This document shows positions 19,956 through 28,532 of a stretch of DNA of 64,000 bases, one piece after another. This stretch comes from Terrimesophilobacter mesophilus. GTDB lineage: Bacteria > Actinomycetota > Actinomycetes > Actinomycetales > Microbacteriaceae. The notes beneath the pieces were generated by a model that ran no database searches, was not told the DNA's origin, and saw only the letters and a program-made list of their open reading frames with translations. Each line of letters begins with the position of its first letter. The first letter of the stretch is position 1. The stretch is from the NCBI RefSeq assembly GCF_014200375.1, contig NZ_JACHBP010000001.1, positions 1,798,001-1,862,000 on the forward strand, in the 5' to 3' direction. The translations under genes and the position numbers were made by a program.

Positions 19956-21155
19956 ATGATGGTGGTCATGTCTTCAGACCCGGCTCCCACGGCGCAGAAT
20001 CCGACGGTGCGCCACGGCGCAGCGGACTGGTACGAATTGTTCTTCGATCTCGTGTTCGTCGTGGTCGTCGCCGTCTCGGTTCACCTCATCGAGGTCGATC
20101 CGTCGCTCGGCACGATCGTCGCCTTCGTGCTCCTGCTCTTCCCGCTGTGGTGGGCATGGGCGAACCTCATGATCACCAACAACCTGTTTGGTGAGCGGTT
20201 CCGAGTGATGGGGGCACTCGTCGTCGCGGCGATGCCGGGCCCCGCCATGATGGCTGTCGCGATCTCGGGCGGAATCGACCGTTTCGCCTGGCTTTACGCG
20301 GCAGGGGCGGCGTGGATCCGCATCCTTCTCCTCATCATGTGGATGGTGCCGCGCACGACGTCGGCGAGTTCGATCTCCCCGTGGCGCACGGTCGCCTACA
20401 ACCTGGTGACTGCCGCTCTGTGGCTCGTGTCGATCGTGGTGCCGGCTCCGTATCAGTACGTGCTCTGGGCGGTCGCGGTCGGCGGCGAGATGCTGCTTCT
20501 CGCGATCCGCTCGCGCTTCTCCTTCGAGATCTACGACCGCGCTTCGGTCTCGCACTCCCTCGAGCGGATCGGTCTCTTCGTCGTCATCGTGATCGGCGAG
20601 GCCGTGTACCTCTCGGTCACCGGACTGGCCGGTCATCCGAGCGTCGAAGGGGGCGCTTCCGCCCTCTTCGGGCTCGTGGTGTGCGCCATGATCGCGCGCG
20701 GATTCTTCCGGTGGGGAATACCGTCGACGGAGGTCGGATTGGAGTCCGCACAGCGCGCCCAACGTTACGGCGCGTTACGTGACGTGGTCATGTACCTTCC
20801 GTTCCTGCTCATCGTCGGGCTCACTTTCGTGGCGGCGTCGATCGGCACCGCGGTGGTCGAGGCGGCAGAGCCGCTTCCACCCGGAGTGCGACTTCTCCTG
20901 GCGACGGGGGTCGGCATCCTCTACCTGACGAACGGGACCATCGGGCTGCGACTGGGCCGGCATCGTGCACGTCTCGCGCTGCTGGTCGTCCCCGGCGTGC
21001 TGCTGCCCGCGCTCGCCTGCCTCGTCAGCGGCGGCCTCCCGGCGTGGGTCACGATCGCGCTCATCGCTGTCACCCTCGTGGCGCTCGACCTGGTGGCGCT
21101 GGCGTTGGAGCGGACCGCGGCGCACACATCCGGTCCTCCACAACTCGTCGACTGA
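19956..21155 (+). CDS. low temperature requirement protein A (LtrA) family membrane protein
   Basis: A 399-residue integral membrane protein with about ten hydrophobic segments. The family signature is at the N-terminus (TVRHGAADWYELFFDLVFVVVVAVSVHLIE), and SLERIGLFVVIVIGEAVYLS is a second conserved element. LtrA proteins are named after a Listeria mutant unable to grow in the cold; the biochemical role is not known. ATGs at 19956 and 19968 are both possible starts. It is downstream of the 6C RNA on the same strand, but with a likely terminator hairpin between them. Confidence 0.85.
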   Translation: MMVVMSSDPAPTAQNPTVRHGAADWYELFFDLVFVVVVAVSVHLIEVDPSLGTIVAFVLLLFPLWWAWANLMITNNLFGERFRVMGALVVAAMPGPAMMAVAISGGIDRFAWLYAAGAAWIRILLLIMWMVPRTTSASSISPWRTVAYNLVTAALWLVSIVVPAPYQYVLWAVAVGGEMLLLAIRSRFSFEIYDRASVSHSLERIGLFVVIVIGEAVYLSVTGLAGHPSVEGGASALFGLVVCAMIARGFFRWGIPSTEVGLESAQRAQRYGALRDVVMYLPFLLIVGLTFVAASIGTAVVEAAEPLPPGVRLLLATGVGILYLTNGTIGLRLGRHRARLALLVVPGVLLPALACLVSGGLPAWVTIALIAVTLVALDLVALALERTAAHTSGPPQLVD

Positions 21156-21207
21156 GCGGATGGCCCCGGATGCCGGGCACGCCTTCTGGTCGCGTAACCG
21201 GGGCACC

Positions 21208-21213
21208 TAGCCT
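21208..21213 (+). promoter_or_regulatory. leaderless promoter of the tad-like operon
   Basis: TAGCCT lies six bases before the ATG at 21220, and no Shine-Dalgarno sequence is present, which fixes that ATG as the probable start. Confidence 0.5.
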
Positions 21214-21219
21214 GTCCGC

Positions 21220-22329
21220 ATGCCCCCGGATGCTGCACCGCGCTTCGTGGCCGTGCGCCCAGGAACCCCATCGCGGCCGAGAGAGTTGCTGGGGGATGGC
21301 CCATCGCGGGTCGGCTCTGGGGGTGCCGACCCTTTCGGCTCGGGCACCTCGACGCCGCCCGCACGAAACCTCCCGGAGTTCGGCGAACTCGCCTCCTTCG
21401 TGTCGGACCCGGCCGTCACCGACGTCTTCGTCAACAGCGCGGGCGAACTGTGGGTCGACCGGGGGGAGGGTCCGGAGCGAGGGCCGTCGCTTCCGCTGGC
21501 TGAGCCTGAACTGCGCGCGCTCGCCGTCCGCCTCATCGCGCTCGGCGGGCGTCACATCGATGAGGCGACCCCGTGTGTGGATGTCCGCCTGCACGACGGC
21601 ATCCGGGTGCACGCCGTGCTCCCGCCCGTCTCGCCGCGAGGGACGCTGCTGTCGATCAGGCTCCCGCGCGTGCGGCGACTCGCGATCGACGATCTCGCCG
21701 CAGCGGGGTTCTTCGACGAGGTCCCCGTCGAGGCGGTGTTCGACCTCGTGGCGCGGCGAGCCAACATCCTCGTGACCGGGGCCGGCGGCAGCGGCAAGAC
21801 GACGCTGCTCTCCGCCCTGCTCGCGGCCGCGGCGCCGACCGAGCGCATCATCGCGATCGAGGATGTCGCCGAGCTGCAGGTGGACCACCCGCACTTCGTC
21901 TCCCTGGAGGCGAGGCAGCCCAACCTGGAAGGCGCGGGCGAGATCGGGCTCGCCCGTCTCGTGCGCGAGGCGCTGCGGATGCGGCCGGACCGGCTCGTAC
22001 TCGGCGAGTGCCGCGGCGCCGAGGTGCGCGAGCTGCTCGCCGCCCTCAACACGGGGCACGACGGCGGAGCGGGAACCCTGCACGCCAATTCGCTCGAGGA
22101 TGTTCCGGCCAGGCTCGAGGCCCTCGGCGCACTCGCCGGGCTCGGGGTCACCGCGATCGCGCGGCAGGCGGTCAGTGCGATCGGCGCCGTGCTGCACGTC
22201 GGGAGGCGGAACGGCATCCGTCGCCTTCTCGCTATCGGGAGGTTCACGGTGGATGCCGCAGGCAGGCTGCGCACCGAGGCGTTGCCCGGCCCGGCGCCGG
22301 CGCTCCCGGCGGAGGCATCCGATGGTTGA
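21220..22329 (+). CDS. tadA: TadA-like type II/IV secretion ATPase (Flp pilus)
   Basis: VirB11/GspE-superfamily ATPase that powers assembly of Tad/Flp pili (369 residues). After a ~48-residue low-complexity start, the N-terminal domain (FGELASFVSDPAVTDVFVN) leads to Walker A GAGGSGKTTLL (187-197), the Asp box IIAIEDVAELQ, Walker B-like LVLGECRGAEVRELLAALNTGHDGG and the His box GTLHANS. It is the homologue of M. tuberculosis Rv3659c by context. The CpaE/SSD-type gene that normally precedes it is missing: only 64 bases separate it from ltrA. It overlaps the next gene by eight bases. Confidence 0.9.
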   Translation: MPPDAAPRFVAVRPGTPSRPRELLGDGPSRVGSGGADPFGSGTSTPPARNLPEFGELASFVSDPAVTDVFVNSAGELWVDRGEGPERGPSLPLAEPELRALAVRLIALGGRHIDEATPCVDVRLHDGIRVHAVLPPVSPRGTLLSIRLPRVRRLAIDDLAAAGFFDEVPVEAVFDLVARRANILVTGAGGSGKTTLLSALLAAAAPTERIIAIEDVAELQVDHPHFVSLEARQPNLEGAGEIGLARLVREALRMRPDRLVLGECRGAEVRELLAALNTGHDGGAGTLHANSLEDVPARLEALGALAGLGVTAIARQAVSAIGAVLHVGRRNGIRRLLAIGRFTVDAAGRLRTEALPGPAPALPAEASDG

Positions 22330-23293
22330 GTCCGGGAGCCTCGAACCGGTGGCTGGCGTCGTGCAGCGACTCGGTGTCCTGCTCGCCGCCGGTGTCGCGC
22401 CGATATCGGCCTGGGGCTACCTCGCCGAGTCCCTCGAGCCATCGTCTCGTGGCCGACCGGATGGCGATGTGGCGCGGGCCATCGTCGCGACCGTCGCTAC
22501 GCGGTCCGCCGGCGAACCGATCGCCGAGGCGATCCTGGCGGCTGTGCCCCGAGACGCGGCTTCGCCGCGGCGGAATGCCCGGGTATCGGCTGCGGCGGCC
22601 TGGCGCGGTCTCGCCGCCGCGTGGTTCGTCGCTTCGGATGCCGGCGCTCCGCTTGCCCGGAGCCTCCGCGACTTCGCGACGTCGCTCCGCGACCTCGCCG
22701 AGACCCAGCGCGACGTCGCTGTGGCGCTCGCCGGGCCGGCCGCGACCGCGAGGTTCGTCACGGTGCTGCCGGTCGTCGGCATCCTCTTCGGTCTCGGTCT
22801 CGGATTCGACACGCTCGGGGTGCTGTTCGGGACCATACCCGGAGCGTTGTGTCTCGTCGCGGGAATCGCACTCATGCTCGCGGCCCGCGCCTGGAACCGC
22901 CGACTGCTGCGCGCGGCGAGACCCGCGGATCTCACCCCGGGCCTGTCGCTCGAACTGCTGGCGATCGCGGTCTCCGGCGGAGCCGCCCTCGATCGTGCCC
23001 GCGCGACCGTCATCGAGGCGCTCGAACGCTGCGGACTCCCGAGTGCCGGGACCGGCGGCGCTGACAGTGTGCTGGAACTGTCACGGCGGGCCGGGATTCC
23101 CGCGGCCGCCCTCCTGCGCGCCGAGGCGGAGCAGGCGAGGGCCGAGGCGCGGTTCGCCGCTCAGGCGAAGGCGGCAGCGCTCTCGGTGACCCTCATGATG
23201 CCGCTCGGGCTGTGCATCCTGCCGGCGTTCCTCCTCCTGGGAGTCGCGCCGCTCATGATCGCGGTCGTCTCGGTTACGGTCGTCGGGTTGTGA
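22322..23293 (+). CDS. TadB-TadC fusion, type II secretion system F-domain membrane protein
   Basis: Inner-membrane platform of the pilus machine. The 323 residues appear to contain two T2SSF units. The first helical domain (residues ~10-130, VVQRLGVLLAAGVAPISAWGYL...) is followed by two membrane helices (TVLPVVGILFGLGLGF and ALCLVAGIALMLAA). A second helical domain (~205-280, LELLAIAVSGGAALDRARATVIEAL) is followed by a final hydrophobic region. In M. tuberculosis these are separate TadB-like and TadC-like proteins. The ATG at 22322 overlaps tadA by eight bases. The last 20 bases overlap the convergent surface-protein gene. Confidence 0.8.
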   Translation: MVESGSLEPVAGVVQRLGVLLAAGVAPISAWGYLAESLEPSSRGRPDGDVARAIVATVATRSAGEPIAEAILAAVPRDAASPRRNARVSAAAAWRGLAAAWFVASDAGAPLARSLRDFATSLRDLAETQRDVAVALAGPAATARFVTVLPVVGILFGLGLGFDTLGVLFGTIPGALCLVAGIALMLAARAWNRRLLRAARPADLTPGLSLELLAIAVSGGAALDRARATVIEALERCGLPSAGTGGADSVLELSRRAGIPAAALLRAEAEQARAEARFAAQAKAAALSVTLMMPLGLCILPAFLLLGVAPLMIAVVSVTVVGL

Positions 23294-24509
23294 ACAGCCG
23301 GAGTCGACGGCGTGCGGCCAGGAGTGCGCCCACTCCGATCACGAGGAACGCGCCGAGCGCCACAGGCCAGGAATCGACGCCCGTGTCGGCGAGTGCGGGC
23401 GCGGGGGGCGGCACCGGTGCTGCGCGCAGCCAGTGCAGGAGCACGCCGGATTCTGCACCTTGCGTGATGTACTCGATGGAGTAGATCTGCCCGTTCGACG
23501 TGAACTCGTCACCGTCGGCGAGCGATACTCCCTCGGGAGAGCTGAACTGGCCCGTGTAGGAGATATCGGATCCGAGGATCTTCACAGCGTCGCCGACGGA
23601 AGGCGATCCGGCCAGCCGGACATCGAGTTTCGTCCCGTTCACCGAGATGGCCTGGTTGGCGCCGTGCACGTAGTCCGAGTCCGCGGCCGTCGCATCCCAG
23701 TCGACCTGATAGGTGCCGCCGGTCCAGTTCGAGGTTCCCCAGAGGTCGATCTTGCCGATGTCGTCCCCGTTCGTGGCTCCCGGGCTCAACACTCCGGCCG
23801 CGGCGAGGCTGAGCGAGTGCACCACGGCCGCCGTGGAGTCGGTGCCCCCGGTGAGGGCGCCACCGGTGACCGCGAAGTCCTTGCCGCCGAGGTTCGGGCT
23901 GCCGACGATCGCGACCTCGCCGGCCTTGACGTCGAGGCCGGCGAGGTCGCCTGCGCAGGTACCCATGCCGCCACCCCCGCCGAGCAGGCGGAGCAGCCCA
24001 GAGCCATCCTTGATCACGCATCCGGTGGCGAGAGCGTCGAGATTGCCGGTCGCCTCGATGGTCATGGTCCCCTCGATGTCGAGGGTCAGGGCACTTGCTC
24101 CGTCGGTCTTCACCGCGGAAGGGAAGGACAACTCGGCACCCTGCTCGACCGACCACACCTGAGGGGCGTCGATGCTGAGCAGCGGATCGATGCGCACCAC
24201 TGAGGGCGCGAGCACGTTGAGACCGCTGTGCAGGGTGATCGAACCCGTGCCGTTGGCGACCTCGTGCGTCGAGAGGAAGGTGAAGGTTCCGAAGGTGAGG
24301 TTGCCCAGGTCGTAGGTCGACCTCGGTCCTCCGTCGAAGGTCACGTCGTCTCCCGCGACCGGAACGCCGCCGCCCCAGGATGCGACGGACCAGGACGCAT
24401 CCGTCGGCGAGGTCCAGGTGCGCGTCAGCGCCAATGCTGGAGCGGCGATCGCGAGTGCGAGGACGGTGCCTCCTGCGATCGTGAGCGGAATCGAGCTTCG
24501 TAGACGCAT
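23274..24509 (-). CDS. secreted beta-helix-like surface protein with LADTG (sortase E-type) anchor
   Basis: A 411-residue exported protein. It has a signal peptide (SIPLTIAGGTVLALAIAAPALA), then an autotransporter-passenger-like region rich in short beta-strand and turn repeats (DDVTFDGGP, LNVLAPSVVRIDPLL, GAELSFPSAVKTDG, VTGGALTGGTDSTAAV), and a C-terminal LADTGVDSW motif, hydrophobic helix and RRRLRLFTTRR tail. LADTG fits the LAXTG class E sortase signal, as in the other surface protein at 10.1 kb. The gene lies antisense inside the tad-like locus, between the TadB-TadC fusion and the pilin, which suggests insertion into that operon. The function is probably adhesive, by inference. Confidence 0.8.
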   Translation of the reverse strand: MRLRSSIPLTIAGGTVLALAIAAPALALTRTWTSPTDASWSVASWGGGVPVAGDDVTFDGGPRSTYDLGNLTFGTFTFLSTHEVANGTGSITLHSGLNVLAPSVVRIDPLLSIDAPQVWSVEQGAELSFPSAVKTDGASALTLDIEGTMTIEATGNLDALATGCVIKDGSGLLRLLGGGGGMGTCAGDLAGLDVKAGEVAIVGSPNLGGKDFAVTGGALTGGTDSTAAVVHSLSLAAAGVLSPGATNGDDIGKIDLWGTSNWTGGTYQVDWDATAADSDYVHGANQAISVNGTKLDVRLAGSPSVGDAVKILGSDISYTGQFSSPEGVSLADGDEFTSNGQIYSIEYITQGAESGVLLHWLRAAPVPPPAPALADTGVDSWPVALGAFLVIGVGALLAARRRLRLFTTRRP

Positions 24510-24823
24510 GGCGTTTCCGTTCAGACTCAAGGGTCGAATTCGACCGCAGGGAGTGCGGATCGAGTTCAGAGTAGTCGCGCGGGATTCCGGTTGACAAGGA
24601 CAAAATTCCTCAGTATTTCCGGCGGTTGGGGGACCCTCCCGTTGAGGCAATGACAAGAACTCATGGACGGTGTGTCGGCGTGCGAGCGGGGCGTCTGAAC
24701 CGGCCGTCCTCCCGTCCTCAACAGGCGCCGGGTTCTCCGTTATCCCCGATCCGAAGACTCTCGCGTTCGGTCTGGTCGAGTCTCGGCGCACACTGGCACG
24801 ACCAATAGACAAGGAGGACCAGG
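24510..24823. other. intergenic region between the LADTG protein and the pilin remnant
   Basis: This 314-base gap holds a promoter for the LADTG gene on the minus strand: TTGTCA at 24597-24592 and TACTCT at 24573-24568 with an 18-base spacer. A perfect 14-bp palindrome GGTCGAATTCGACC (24532-24545) lies in its leader. On the plus strand AAGGAGG at 24811-24817 is the ribosome-binding site of the pilin. No convincing coding sequence is present. Confidence 0.55.
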
Positions 24824-25004
24824 ATGATGGTCTGGATTCGACGCCGCATGGTGGAAGAACGCGGCGCCGCGACGGCAGAGTACGCCATCGTGACAATGGC
24901 AGCGGGTGGCCTTTGCAGGCCTGCTCGTCGCCATCCTGCGCAGCGACGAGGTGCGGGGCATACTGTTCGACCTCGTACAGCGCGCACTCGCGTTCGGCGG
25001 TTGA
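24824..25004 (+). pseudogene. DUF4244 Flp-type pilin, frameshifted
   Basis: The N-terminal frame reads MMVWIRRRMVEERGAATAEYAIVTMAA, the prepilin-like start of the actinobacterial DUF4244 family (GxATAEYA). After that the reading runs off frame. Removing one G from the GGG at 24903-24905 restores VAFAGLLVAILRSDEVRGIL and a stop at 25002-25004, giving a normal ~59-residue pilin. So the gene is either broken by a single-base insertion or the base is a sequencing error. A strong AAGGAGG ribosome-binding site precedes it. It lies exactly where M. tuberculosis has Rv3656c. Confidence 0.8.
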
Positions 25005-25007
25005 CGG

Positions 25008-25334
25008 ATGCTGCGCGACCAGCGCGGCAGCGTCACGGCCGAGTTCGCTGCAGTCGTGCCCGCCGTCATGATCGTGCTCGCGCTCTGCCTCGGCGGCCTG
25101 CAGCTCTCCACCCGTCAACTGCGGGTGCAGGATGCCGCTGCGCTCGCCGCGAGGAGCGCCGCACGGGGTACATCCTTCGATGTCGCGGCACTCGTGGCCG
25201 GTGCGGCGATGCAAATCGAGCGGCGCGGCAATCTCGTCTGCGCTGTCGTCACCGTGCCGGGCACACCGCTCGCCGGTATTCTCGGCGCGGTCGAGGTCTC
25301 GGCATCCAGTTGCGCGCTCGCCGGTGGCGGATGA
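25008..25334 (+). CDS. TadE-like pilus assembly protein
   Basis: A 108-residue minor-pilin-like protein. The N-terminus DQRGSVTAEFAAVVPAVMIVLALCLGGLQLS is the typical TadE segment: short positive start, TAEFA motif and one membrane helix. The rest is a small periplasmic or extracellular domain with two cysteines. It begins three bases after the pilin stop and overlaps the next gene by four bases. It corresponds in position to Rv3655c. Confidence 0.85.
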   Translation: MLRDQRGSVTAEFAAVVPAVMIVLALCLGGLQLSTRQLRVQDAAALAARSAARGTSFDVAALVAGAAMQIERRGNLVCAVVTVPGTPLAGILGAVEVSASSCALAGGG

Positions 25335-25708
25335 CGACGCCGCTCCCGGGCGCCGGCCGGGTGAGCCTGCACGCCGAGTCCGGAGCCGGCACTGTGCTCG
25401 GGCTCGCAGTCGTGAGCGCGATCCTCGTCGCCCTCCTCCTCGCCGTACCTCTTTGTAGCGTGCTCGTCGCGAGGGCTCGGGCCACCTCCGCTGCGGATGC
25501 CGCTGCGCTCGCCGCAGCCGACGTCGCGGTCGGGATCGCGCCGGGTGTTCCCTGCTCTACCGCAGCATCCGTCGCGAGAGCCAATCGCGCCGTGGTGACA
25601 GAATGTCAGGCAGATGGGGTTATTGTGACCGTGAGGGTCAGCATCGCGGTTCTCGGGTTTCCCGTGGCGGCGACCGCCACGGCGGGACCGCCACCGACAG
25701 GGAAGTGA
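25331..25708 (+). CDS. Rv3654c-like TadE/TadG-type pilus-locus protein
   Basis: A 125-residue single-span protein with SGAGTVLGLAVVSAILVALLLAVPL followed by ARATSAADAAALAAADVA and a pair of cysteines (PCSTAA and TECQADG). This matches the "helicase/secretion neighbourhood" TadE-like family that closes the tad-like locus in actinobacteria. The ATG at 25331 overlaps the TadE-like gene (ATGA). Its role is presumed minor pilin or pilus accessory. Confidence 0.75.
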   Translation: MTTPLPGAGRVSLHAESGAGTVLGLAVVSAILVALLLAVPLCSVLVARARATSAADAAALAAADVAVGIAPGVPCSTAASVARANRAVVTECQADGVIVTVRVSIAVLGFPVAATATAGPPPTGK

Positions 25709-25776
25709 CGAGTCCACGCGCTGTTTCTGTGTGTAGGGTGTCCCGTGTTGCAGTAGACCAAAGTTGAAGGAGTCGC

Positions 25777-28530
25777 GTGCCCGGCACGAAGAAGCTTGTC
25801 ATCGTCGAGTCGCCGGCGAAGGCCAGGACCATCGCGCAGTACCTCGGCGACGGCTACGAGGTGCAGGCCTCCGTCGGTCACATCCGCGACCTCATCGAGC
25901 CGAAGAACCTCCCGCCGGAGCTCAAGAAGGGTTCGCTCGGCAAATTCTCGGTGGACGTTGAGAATGACTTCGAGCCCTACTATGTGATCTCCGAACAGAA
26001 GCGCAAGACCGTCGCGGACCTCAAGCGCGCGCTGAAGGATGCCGACGAGCTCTACCTCGCAACAGATGAGGACCGCGAGGGGGAGGCGATCGCCTGGCAC
26101 CTCTTGCAGGTGCTGAACCCGAAGGTTCCGGTCAAGCGGATGGTCTTCCACGAAATCACGAAGGATGCCATCCAGTTCGCTCGCGAGAACACGAGGGACA
26201 TCGACACGGACCTCGTCGATGCGCAGGAGACCCGGCGAATCCTCGACCGGCTCTATGGCTATGAGGTATCGCCCGTGCTGTGGCGCAAGGTAGGGCCGGG
26301 GCTCTCGGCAGGGCGCGTGCAGTCCGCGGCGACCCGACTCGTCGTCGACCGCGAACGCGAACGCCTGGCCTTCGTCAGTGCTGGCTACTGGGACCTGCTC
26401 GCCGAACTCTCGCCTCAGGCGTCGGCAGAACGCTTCGAGGCGAAACTCGTTCGCCTCGACGGTACGCGCATCGCGACGGGCAGGGACTTCGACGACACGG
26501 GCAGACTGAAGGCCGACGTCGTCGCCCTCGATGAGAAGGCCGCGGAGGCGCTCGCGGCCGCGCTGCGCGAGGACTCCACCTCCTTCACGGTCGCTTCGCT
26601 CGAATCGAAGCCGTACACGAGGCGGCCGGCCGCGCCGTTCACCACCTCGACGCTGCAGCAGGAGGCAGCGAGGAAACTGCGCTTCTCCGCCCGCCAGACC
26701 ATGAGCGTCGCGCAGGGCCTGTACGAGAACGGATTCATCACGTATATGCGTACGGACTCGCCTGCCCTTTCGCAGCAGGCGGTGCACGCCGCTCGGAGCC
26801 AGGCCGCCGCGCTCTACGGGCCGGAGACGGTTCCGGATGCGCCGAGGGTCTACACCGGCCGCTCCAAGAACGCGCAGGAGGCGCACGAGGCGATCCGGCC
26901 ATCCGGCGACACCTTCCGCACCCCGACGCAACTCGAAGGAACGCTGCGCGGAAACGACTGGAAGCTGTACGACCTCATCTGGAAGCGCACCGTCGCATCC
27001 CAGATGGCGGATGCACGCGGATCGACGGCCACCGCCACGATCGCCGCGCAGGCGGGTGGCACACTCGCAGAGTTCTCGGCGAGCGGGACCGTCATCACGT
27101 TCCGCGGGTTCCTGGCCGCGTACGAGGAGGGCCGGGACGAGGAGCGCAACGAATCCGCGGAACCCACGGAGGCGAAGCTCCCGCAGCTGGCTGAGGGGCA
27201 GACGCTCGACCTGTCCGACGTCGAGGCCAAGGGGCACGAGACCTCGCCGCCGCCGCGGTACACCGAAGCGAGTCTCATCAAGACGCTCGAGGAGCTCGGT
27301 ATCGGGCGGCCGTCGACATTCACGTCGATCATCTCGACCATCATCGATCGGGGCTACGTCACGCCCCGAGGAACCGCCCTCGTTCCGAACTGGATCGCCT
27401 TCTCGGTCGTGCGCCTCCTCGAGGACTACTTCACGGAGCTCGTGCAGTACGACTTCACCGCGGGGATGGAGAACGACCTCGACCGCATCGCAGACGGCAG
27501 CGAGAAGCGGGTCGACTGGCTCAACAGTTTCTATTTCGGCGGCGCGAACTATCGAGGCCTGCGAAACGTGATCGACAACCTGGGCGAGATCGACGCGAAG
27601 TCCATCAATTCGATCCGGCTCGATGACACGGTGACCCTGCGCATCGGCAAATACGGGCCGTACCTTGAGGTCGAGAACCCGGATGCGGGGCCCGACGCGA
27701 AACCGCGCCGTGTGAACATCCCCGACGGCCTGGCCCCGGACGAGTTGACCGTCGAGAAGGCGCACGAACTCATCGACGCGCCCGTCGTCGAGGATCGCGT
27801 CATCGGAGTGAACCCCGAGAACGGCAAGGAGATCGTCGCGAGGAACGGACGGTACGGACCCTATGTGACCGAGCTCGAGCCGGAGCCGCCCGCTTCTGCG
27901 GTCGAGTCCGTCGATACCGCAACCGGCGAGGTCACCGACAAGCCCAGGAAGAAGGCGTCCAAGAAGTCGACTGCGCCCAAGCCGCGCACAGCATCGATTT
28001 TCGCGACCATGGATCTCGCCACGATCGACCTCGAAACCGCGCTGCGCCTCCTGAACCTGCCCCGCGTGGTCGGCCAGGACCCCGAGTCCGGGGAGGACAT
28101 CACCGCCCAGAACGGCAAGTTCGGGCCGTACCTGAAGAAGGGTGCCGACTCGCGGTCACTGACCTCCGAGGAGCAGATCTTCGAGATCGACCTCGCCGGT
28201 GCCCTCGAGGTCTTCGCCCAGCCGAAGTACGGTGCACGTCGCCCTTCGAGTGCTCTCAAGGAGTTCGACGCGGATCCGGAGTCCGGCAAGCCGGTCAAGG
28301 TCAAGGACGGCCGGTTCGGGCCGTACGTGACGGATGGCGTGACGAACGCGACGATCCCGCGCGGAGAATCCGTCGAGGACATCGACTTCGAACGGGCCGT
28401 CCAGCTCCTGGCCGACAAGCGCGCGAAAGGGCCGGCGAAGCCGAAGGCGAAGTCCACCACGCGAAAGCCCGCGGCGAAGAAGACCGCCGCCAAGAAACCC
28501 GCAGCGAAGAAGACGGCAGCGAAGAAGTAG
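25777..28530 (+). CDS. topA: DNA topoisomerase I
   Basis: Type IA topoisomerase relaxing negative supercoils (917 residues). The Toprim domain has VIVESPAKARTI and TDEDREGEAIAWHL; the catalytic tyrosine is Tyr323 in GFITYMRTDSPAL. The C-terminal part holds three to four repeats with GRYGPYV/GKFGPYL/GRFGPYV, as in actinobacterial enzymes that lack zinc fingers, and a Lys/Ala-rich basic tail (KKTAAKKPAAKK) known to aid processivity in this group. GTG 25777 follows a GAAGGAG ribosome-binding site. tmk starts two bases after the stop. Confidence 0.97.
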   Translation: MPGTKKLVIVESPAKARTIAQYLGDGYEVQASVGHIRDLIEPKNLPPELKKGSLGKFSVDVENDFEPYYVISEQKRKTVADLKRALKDADELYLATDEDREGEAIAWHLLQVLNPKVPVKRMVFHEITKDAIQFARENTRDIDTDLVDAQETRRILDRLYGYEVSPVLWRKVGPGLSAGRVQSAATRLVVDRERERLAFVSAGYWDLLAELSPQASAERFEAKLVRLDGTRIATGRDFDDTGRLKADVVALDEKAAEALAAALREDSTSFTVASLESKPYTRRPAAPFTTSTLQQEAARKLRFSARQTMSVAQGLYENGFITYMRTDSPALSQQAVHAARSQAAALYGPETVPDAPRVYTGRSKNAQEAHEAIRPSGDTFRTPTQLEGTLRGNDWKLYDLIWKRTVASQMADARGSTATATIAAQAGGTLAEFSASGTVITFRGFLAAYEEGRDEERNESAEPTEAKLPQLAEGQTLDLSDVEAKGHETSPPPRYTEASLIKTLEELGIGRPSTFTSIISTIIDRGYVTPRGTALVPNWIAFSVVRLLEDYFTELVQYDFTAGMENDLDRIADGSEKRVDWLNSFYFGGANYRGLRNVIDNLGEIDAKSINSIRLDDTVTLRIGKYGPYLEVENPDAGPDAKPRRVNIPDGLAPDELTVEKAHELIDAPVVEDRVIGVNPENGKEIVARNGRYGPYVTELEPEPPASAVESVDTATGEVTDKPRKKASKKSTAPKPRTASIFATMDLATIDLETALRLLNLPRVVGQDPESGEDITAQNGKFGPYLKKGADSRSLTSEEQIFEIDLAGALEVFAQPKYGARRPSSALKEFDADPESGKPVKVKDGRFGPYVTDGVTNATIPRGESVEDIDFERAVQLLADKRAKGPAKPKAKSTTRKPAAKKTAAKKPAAKKTAAKK

Positions 28531-28532
28531 CC

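Noticed and set aside
25606-27765. 719-codon open frame on the - strand
   Set aside because: Antisense to topA, with a Arg/Val-rich composition and no motif.
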